A DNA stretch of 36,539 nt from JAHLMO01 sp038997305. GTDB lineage: Archaea; Aenigmatarchaeota; Aenigmatarchaeia; CG10238-14; SpSt-28. The stretch covers positions 1 through 36,539 of the forward strand of contig JAWAZZ010000007.1 in NCBI GenBank assembly GCA_038997305.1, written 5' to 3'. Shown here in pieces: positions 33,001 through 36,539 of this stretch. Under the pieces are notes generated by a model. It was not told the DNA's origin. It saw only the letters and a program-made list of their open reading frames with translations, and ran no database searches. Numbering within the stretch: the stretch's first letter is position 1; every line of letters starts with the position of its first letter. Position numbers and translations under genes: made by a program.

Positions 33001-33829
33001 ACCTCAAACAGAAAACTTTTTATGCGAAAATATTATAGCTCATAATACTCTAGAATTGCCTGTACCTCAAATGAGATCTTTAGGATTTAATATAGAAAGA
33101 TTAAAATCTAGAAGCGTAATTACGAAAGTCGAAAGTGAATTACCAGCTGAAGAAGCATTAAGAACTGCATTAAGATTGGGAGATAGTGCATTAATAATTG
33201 GAGAAATCAGATCAACAGAAGCATTAACACTTTTTGAAGCAATGCGAGTAGGTGCGCTAGCTCATACTGTTGCTGGAACTATTCACGGAGAATCTGCATA
33301 TGGAGTTTTTGATAGAGTTGTTAATGATCTAAAAGTTCCAAAAACAAGTTTTAAAGCTGTTGATTTGATAATAATTGCAGCTAACTTAAAGTCTGCAGAT
33401 GGTTTAAGGAGATATAAAAGAGTTGTTGAAGTTACAGAAGTTAAAAAGCATTGGGAAGAAGATCCATTAGCTGAGAATGCTTTTGCGCCTTTAATGATAT
33501 ATAATGCTAAGGTAGACGATTTATTACCTACACAAACATTAACGAGTGGAGAAAGTTTTGTTATAAGAGAAATTTCTAAAAGAATTCCAGAATTCTATGG
33601 AAATTGGGATTTGGTCTGGGATAATATATTGCTAAGAGCAAAAATTAAACAGAGATTAGTAGAACTTAGTGAAGAATATAATAAACCAGAAATTTTGGAA
33701 GCAGAGTTTGTTGTTTGGAGTAATGAAATGTTTAACTTAGTTAGCGAAGAAGTTAGATTAGAACTTGGAAAATTAGATTCAAAAGAAATTTATAAAAGAT
33801 GGGAGGAAAAAATAGTGGAAAGAATTTAA
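30050..33829 (+). CDS. VirB11/FlaI/TadA-like secretion ATPase interrupted by an intein
   Basis: A 1259-aa precursor; after removal of the 519-aa intein it would be 740 aa. Extein part 1 (1-480) has a long N-terminal region (to about 300) without recognised motifs, then the family N-domain (GILERILADENVTDIYVNAP, FTLRRHRDKPWTLPLL) and Walker A GGRGSGKTS (452-460). Extein part 2 (1000-1259) begins TLELPVPQMR and carries GDSALIIGEIRSTEAL (Walker B) and GTIHGESAYGVFDRVVNDL. These are hexameric ATPases that drive type IV pili, archaella or type II/IV secretion. The start at 30050 is chosen because an upstream extension would run antisense through the coiled-coil gene; the ATG sits within an AT-rich promoter-like gap. 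No TadC/FlaJ platform protein is recognised nearby. Confidence 0.92.
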   Translation: MEVSVRENKLYINVKEGWNDLISIEDSREMMKLVIENLIANKDVTEILIVGNRELEYDFEQTKLLREIANCYENIILKKLLTPTLEELRFQEKLSKYFSQLNELVENVKADVIESYKKLLSLKDRLSFLSQKDKVLELIVRNHILPIIEEIKNLKIIKILEEKEIQENYVYKVGDRRIYREVFSPIIRPIFMETKFYLNLPKGSIKVEEYEVKGNVKVEIYKVPNKVRYVYVLHAPEFLLTSDEITILEKVREYLAEHRPSETELKDYFKSREAFFNLELDLIRRVCNELNIPLPEKRMKELADILVRYTIGFGILERILADENVTDIYVNAPIGSMPIFVQHANYEECESNIIISPVEAENWATKFRLYSGRPLDEANPVLDTELIAPEGKARVAAITRSLNPEGLSFTLRRHRDKPWTLPLLIKKKMINPLFAGLMNFIVAGGRSFLVAGGRGSGKTSLLGAIMLEIPRKYRIIVIEDSVTKNCEIFIRRNGKIEKHKIGNLIDSLMEKYGFEIKDSGHEVLNKNFENIEVLSLNEEGKIEFKRVKSFIRHKVKKEIYKIITSSGNEIEVTGDHSLFSLDENGKIKEIEARNLKVGDYIVVARKIPWKEEDLKYIDLFENEKILKIKNIFVRGKIKRIIEENKDIIKKVAKDLGYHIPKDKKYPSYSSWKRNEMLPIEIAYRIKDKLNNVNLFLTTRSYSPRIERFLKLDDKILTFFGLWIADGCYDKNSVIISVVDEESRKLVNDIAKRFKINVRIHSDGISLCLHSRVLKEIMKNVLEFRGDAYTKKFPSWVYTLSKRQIAKILKGIFSGDGYVGKYEVGIALTSKELIKDIKSLLLIFGIVSRVKGKNKKDKTYRLLITGNKNLKLFYKHIGFLQKDKMKKLREIIKKVPSHDISDIIPLSLKTKEKLSKIIEGFNKFDYINKGYNIGREKLKKYLEKVLLNDELIENLRKLINSDIFFDKIEKIKKKVIEDYVYDLSVPQTENFLCENIIAHNTLELPVPQMRSLGFNIERLKSRSVITKVESELPAEEALRTALRLGDSALIIGEIRSTEALTLFEAMRVGALAHTVAGTIHGESAYGVFDRVVNDLKVPKTSFKAVDLIIIAANLKSADGLRRYKRVVEVTEVKKHWEEDPLAENAFAPLMIYNAKVDDLLPTQTLTSGESFVIREISKRIPEFYGNWDLVWDNILLRAKIKQRLVELSEEYNKPEILEAEFVVWSNEMFNLVSEEVRLELGKLDSKEIYKRWEEKIVERI
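31490..33046 (+). mobile_element. Intein with LAGLIDADG homing endonuclease in the secretion ATPase
   Basis: A 519-residue in-frame insert (precursor 481-999). It starts with Ser in SVTKNCEIFIRRNGKI, has a splicing block B TGDHSLF (Thr-x-x-His), two endonuclease motifs FFGLWIADGCYD and LKGIFSGDGYVG, and ends VYDLSVPQTENFLCENIIAHN with the penultimate His-Asn, followed by Thr+1. Exact removal joins VIED to TLELPVPQ, restoring the uninterrupted IEDTLEL of related ATPases. Insertion therefore lies in the Asp-box between Walker A and Walker B. All splicing and endonuclease motifs look intact, so it is probably active and mobile. Confidence 0.93.
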
Positions 33830-33868
33830 AGAATTAAAAAACATTATATGAGCTTTGTTTTATAAAAT

Positions 33869-34852
33869 TTATTTCATAAATGCGTTTAAATTTTTGATAA
33901 ACTCGTCTATTTTATTAATTACATCATCCTTTTTGTTTCCTATAGGATTTGTCGTATTTCCTCCAGCTAAATTTCTTATATCTCTTTCGAGCTGTCTTAA
34001 TTCAGGTCCCCACAAAGGATATAAGTCCTGTAGATGTTGTATTTCCTTTATTACCTCATCAAAAGTCATTTTATCACTTATCTTACCCGCAAGTATACCT
34101 AACTCTTTAGCTATAACTCCTGCATTTGCTCTTTTTTCGTGATACACTTTTCTAGAAGTTGCTTTATAATAAGCTTCCGCTGTATATCCATATCCTCTAA
34201 AGAACAATCCCGACAAAAACATTACTACAAAAATCGCAATAGAGAATGCTCCTAAAAAGCTAAACCATATTGCAAGCATAATCATGAAAATCCCCATTGG
34301 CAAAGTCATAAAGGCTATAATAAATGCTAACACACCACTTAATCTTTCGGTTAGGTCTTCAAATATTTTTAACTGATGTAAAAATGCCCAAGTTATTGCA
34401 TATATTGCTGCAAAAGGCAACAAGAAGAAATATAAGAAGGCAGGCATATAACAAGCAATCCTTTCATCAACAGCCAAATATTTAAACACACTACAAACAG
34501 GCTCAGGTAATTTCTGTAGCATAAAAGATTTTTGATAAGATTGTGCAAAAGCAGGATTAGCAGCAAATGCTTCATCTATAGTATCTGGAAATATCTTAAT
34601 TACACCTATTCTTTGCAAAACGGGTATTACAAAAACAATTATTATTAACAAAGAGTAAATTATAATCCCCCAATCTAATCCTCCTTTTATTTTTGGTCTT
34701 TTTCCATATAAATAAAATAAAATAAACACTATAGCTAATATAATTGACAAAGCTATTATTGTTTGGTACAAATCACTTGTAAAACTTTGAGAAAATACTA
34801 ATGGTAATAAAGTAAGCAACAAAAATGCCAACAAACTCGTTTTTCTTTCCAT
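33869..34852 (-). CDS. Membrane protein 3 of the envelope locus, KIF-motif family, long helical tail
   Basis: A 327-aa protein. Residues 6-22 resemble a signal peptide (FLLLTLLPLVFSQS) and are followed by hydrophobic segments near 30-49, 62-81, 139-158, 172-193 and 196-217. The loop at 82-138 includes C120 and C134, which could form a disulfide outside. After the fourth helix region, LHQLKIFEDLTERLSGVLAF (158-177) repeats the motif of the two smaller membrane proteins in this locus. Residues 220-327 are cytosolic, helical and charged, with an acidic/basic tail. A platform or pore subunit for the ATPase at 30050-33829 is possible. The gene is convergent with the ATPase (39 nt gap). Confidence 0.78.
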   Translation of the reverse strand: MERKTSLLAFLLLTLLPLVFSQSFTSDLYQTIIALSIILAIVFILFYLYGKRPKIKGGLDWGIIIYSLLIIIVFVIPVLQRIGVIKIFPDTIDEAFAANPAFAQSYQKSFMLQKLPEPVCSVFKYLAVDERIACYMPAFLYFFLLPFAAIYAITWAFLHQLKIFEDLTERLSGVLAFIIAFMTLPMGIFMIMLAIWFSFLGAFSIAIFVVMFLSGLFFRGYGYTAEAYYKATSRKVYHEKRANAGVIAKELGILAGKISDKMTFDEVIKEIQHLQDLYPLWGPELRQLERDIRNLAGGNTTNPIGNKKDDVINKIDEFIKNLNAFMK

Positions 34853-34897
34853 TATTAATTTATGGGGTATTTCAAATATATATTTTTTTTCTCTATG

Positions 34898-35491
34898 CTA
34901 TCTACTCTCTATCGCAAATCCGTTCTCAATAAAAATTTTCCCAATTTCTATATCTATTTCTCTTATTTCTCCTTTTTTGAAAGGCCCCAAAAGCTTTCCA
35001 TCAGGTGCAACAAACTCTGGAACATCAAACAAAAACTTTATTTTAATAACATTTTTTTCTTTGGCTTCTTCTTTTTTCTCTAAATCTTCTTTTTGCTTGC
35101 TTTCTTCAGTTTTTTCTATAACTAAATTTTGTTCCAGCAAATTTTTTCTTAAACTTTTTACTTGCTCAATCAAAGAAAAGAAAAACATTTCTTCTTCTTT
35201 TAATAAATTTTCTGGTAAGCTTCCCGATTTCAAAAATATAAAAACAGCATCTATTATTTTCTTTAATCTTAAAAGCAAAATTTCATCAACTATTTTCTTC
35301 GCTGTTTTTAACTCGTATCTAACTTTTTCGTCTTTTGTGTTATTATAAATCTCTTCTTTTAATTTTAAATAGCTGTTAACCTTTGCAAAAAAATCTTTCG
35401 GAAGCTTTGATAATTTATTTTCGGATTTTTCAGCTAAGTATGCTTCTCTAATATAATCAAAAGTTATTATTTCGTTAATCGAGTCTTCCAT
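34898..35491 (-). CDS. gins51: GINS complex subunit Gins51 (A-B domain order)
   Basis: A 197-aa replication factor. Residues 1-115 are the helical A domain (FDYIREAYLAEKSENKLSKLPKDFFAKVNSY in parts), 116-146 a Glu/Lys-rich linker, 149-197 the beta-rich B domain with FDVPEFVAPDGKLLGPFKKG and IEIGKIFIENGFA, which matches the family DVPEFVGPDG-x-GPF. A before B identifies Gins51 (Sld5/Psf1-like). In the CMG helicase it bridges MCM and the RecJ/Cdc45-like protein. It has no functional link to the envelope genes around it and may simply be an inserted housekeeping gene. Its start is divergent to the secreted protein at 35557. Confidence 0.9.
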   Translation of the reverse strand: MEDSINEIITFDYIREAYLAEKSENKLSKLPKDFFAKVNSYLKLKEEIYNNTKDEKVRYELKTAKKIVDEILLLRLKKIIDAVFIFLKSGSLPENLLKEEEMFFFSLIEQVKSLRKNLLEQNLVIEKTEESKQKEDLEKKEEAKEKNVIKIKFLFDVPEFVAPDGKLLGPFKKGEIREIDIEIGKIFIENGFAIESR

Positions 35492-35556
35492 AATTTAAAG
35501 ATTTGTTAGCTTTTTTATGCATTAACATTTCTATAATTTTGAGTAATAACTTTTTT

Positions 35557-36162
35557 ATGATAAGCATAAATTTTATTGTACTTACTATTTTTTTCGTAAT
35601 AGTTCTTTATATTTTAATCTTTAGCATCCAAAAGTTTATTCAAAATTCTTCTACTTTATATTTAGAGAATGAAAGAGAAATGATTTTAAATAGTTTATTG
35701 GATAATTTTGATTTTTTATCTGTAAGAAAAATTTTGATTTTTAACTCTTCTTCTAATTTAATAAAAATAAATGTTTCTTTTGAAGAAAATGAAAAATGTA
35801 GAAAAGATAGCTTAATAGTTTTGAATAGAAGTTTTTTAGAAATTCCTTTCACTATTTTTAATGAGTCTTATTATTATGAAAATGTTTTGAGAAATGCAGA
35901 AGTTGTTGTTAATCTTTATGATATTCAAAATATTAGTATTGCATACTTGATTTGTGGAAACTATTCGTATGGAAAGTCTTATTCTTTATCTTATACTACA
36001 TATTCTCCAATTTTTAAAATAATAAAAAGTTTTGAAGTTTTTAGCAATCAAAATTTCGTTAATGTTAGCTTAGTTAGTAAAAATTCATACGTTTTTGAAT
36101 TTCCAATGATAGTTATAAATAGTTCTGTAAATTTTGATGTTGTTAGAATAAAATATGGTTAG
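35557..36162 (+). CDS. Single-pass membrane-anchored surface protein
   Basis: A 201-aa protein starting MISINFIVLTIFFVIVLYIL, a membrane helix (about 4-25) without a clear cleavage site, then a long beta-rich domain rich in Asn, Ser, Tyr and Phe with many N-glycosylation sequons (NSS, NVS, NES, NIS, NYS). Two cysteines are present (KCRKDS, YLICGN). The layout (short N-terminus, hydrophobic helix, extracellular beta domain) resembles pseudopilins. A TTG-initiated longer frame from 35503 is disfavoured because it would eat into the divergent promoter region and adds a hydrophobic stretch of chance character. It overlaps the next gene by 8 nt. Confidence 0.72.
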   Translation: MISINFIVLTIFFVIVLYILIFSIQKFIQNSSTLYLENEREMILNSLLDNFDFLSVRKILIFNSSSNLIKINVSFEENEKCRKDSLIVLNRSFLEIPFTIFNESYYYENVLRNAEVVVNLYDIQNISIAYLICGNYSYGKSYSLSYTTYSPIFKIIKSFEVFSNQNFVNVSLVSKNSYVFEFPMIVINSSVNFDVVRIKYG

Positions 36163-36517
36163 CTATTTTGAGTTTGCAATAGCTATTACATTTTTATTAG
36201 CCTTTTTTATAGTATTCTATGATTTTTTGAATTTTTCTCTTAAAGAAAATTATTACGATGACAAGTACATTATACTTAAAACTTTAAATCAGTTAAGTTT
36301 TTTTGAGCTAAGAGATTTAGTTTATTTTGGTAATGAGCAAAGCGTAAAGTCTTACTTAGAAAGGTATTTGAAATATAGTTTTGATGTTAAAATTTGTGAT
36401 AGTTTCTCTAATTGTAGCTTTTTGAATTCTAGCGATTATAGGTTTGTTGTTAGTTATTTGTTTTCTGGTTATGAGAAAGTTAATCCAAAAATATTATTAA
36501 TTTATGTTAAAGAGTGA
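36155..36517 (+). CDS. Small single-pass membrane protein, pseudopilin-like
   Basis: A 120-aa protein with an N-terminal hydrophobic helix (about 5-26, FEFAIAITFLLAFFIVFYDFL) and a small extracytoplasmic domain with two or three cysteines (ICDSFSNCSF). It lacks the basic leader of the pilins at 5347 and 14712, so any link to the pilin class is weak. It is translationally coupled to the surface protein (8-nt overlap) and may be its partner. The stop is at 36515-36517; the last 22 nt of the window hold nothing further. Confidence 0.7.
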   Translation: MVSYFEFAIAITFLLAFFIVFYDFLNFSLKENYYDDKYIILKTLNQLSFFELRDLVYFGNEQSVKSYLERYLKYSFDVKICDSFSNCSFLNSSDYRFVVSYLFSGYEKVNPKILLIYVKE

Positions 36518-36539
36518 AGGTTTTATAATTTTAGCATCT

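Noticed and set aside
31490..33046. Two adjacent ATPase genes separated by an unrelated gene, or a frameshifted pseudogene
   Set aside because: The frame is continuous and both intein splice junctions and the endonuclease motifs are present; exact removal restores the family motif IEDTLEL.
35503..35556. TTG start giving an 18-residue longer surface protein
   Set aside because: It would occupy the divergent promoter gap to gins51; ATG at 35557 is followed directly by a clean membrane helix.

Overview
The window is a piece of an archaeal chromosome that best fits the Nanoarchaeota (DPANN). Protein-coding DNA is very A+T-rich, while the 16S rRNA and the tRNA are strongly G+C-rich, which is typical of a thermophile with an AT-rich genome. 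Genes are short, tightly packed and often overlap by ATGA. The 16S gene departs from universally conserved positions in the way long known for Nanoarchaeum, whose rRNA escapes 'universal' primers. These taxonomic statements rest on reading by eye, not on database searches.

Layout. 1-1384: partial 16S rRNA (minus strand, 3' end outside the window), with a structured leader and a promoter shared with a small eL13 gene. 1765-3184: Trm10-type tRNA methyltransferase, aIF6 and eL31. 3185-5297: a plastic island with one intact VapBC pair, a second antitoxin with a broken toxin, a third antitoxin remnant, another possible remnant and an SSV-type integrase. 5347-5817: a pilin-like protein. 5850-14659: the RNA polymerase/ribosomal operon rpoH-rpoB''-[rpoB'-rpoA' fused]-rpoA''-eL30-nusA-uS12-uS7. 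14712-18122: a second pilin, then uS8-uL6-eL32 followed by a cis-prenyltransferase and a geranylgeranyl-reductase-like flavoprotein. 18179-19928: two unrecognised proteins flanking an intron-containing tRNA-Glu. 19969-24221: uS2, a methyltransferase, and the MgtC-uL15-SecY-DUF106-eL34 group. 24230-27807: plus-strand run of histone, family 2 glycosyltransferase, TrpRS, PPP phosphatase and diphthine synthase. 27802-36517: an envelope locus with a VirB11/FlaI-like secretion ATPase interrupted by an intein, three membrane proteins sharing a motif, two coiled-coil proteins and two single-pass surface proteins, with Gins51 in between.

How it fits together. Most of the window is the translation, transcription and secretion core of a reduced genome. 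The most unusual points are the in-frame fusion of RNA polymerase B' to A', the joint divergence of 16S decoding-site bases and the two decoding-centre loops of uS12, the full-length homing-endonuclease intein in the catalytic region of the secretion ATPase, and the ATPase/membrane/coiled-coil gene set, which looks like a lineage-specific pilus or secretion machine that could serve attachment to a host cell. The prenyltransferase, reductase and glycosyltransferase could supply a saturated polyprenol carrier for surface glycosylation, but that is inference.
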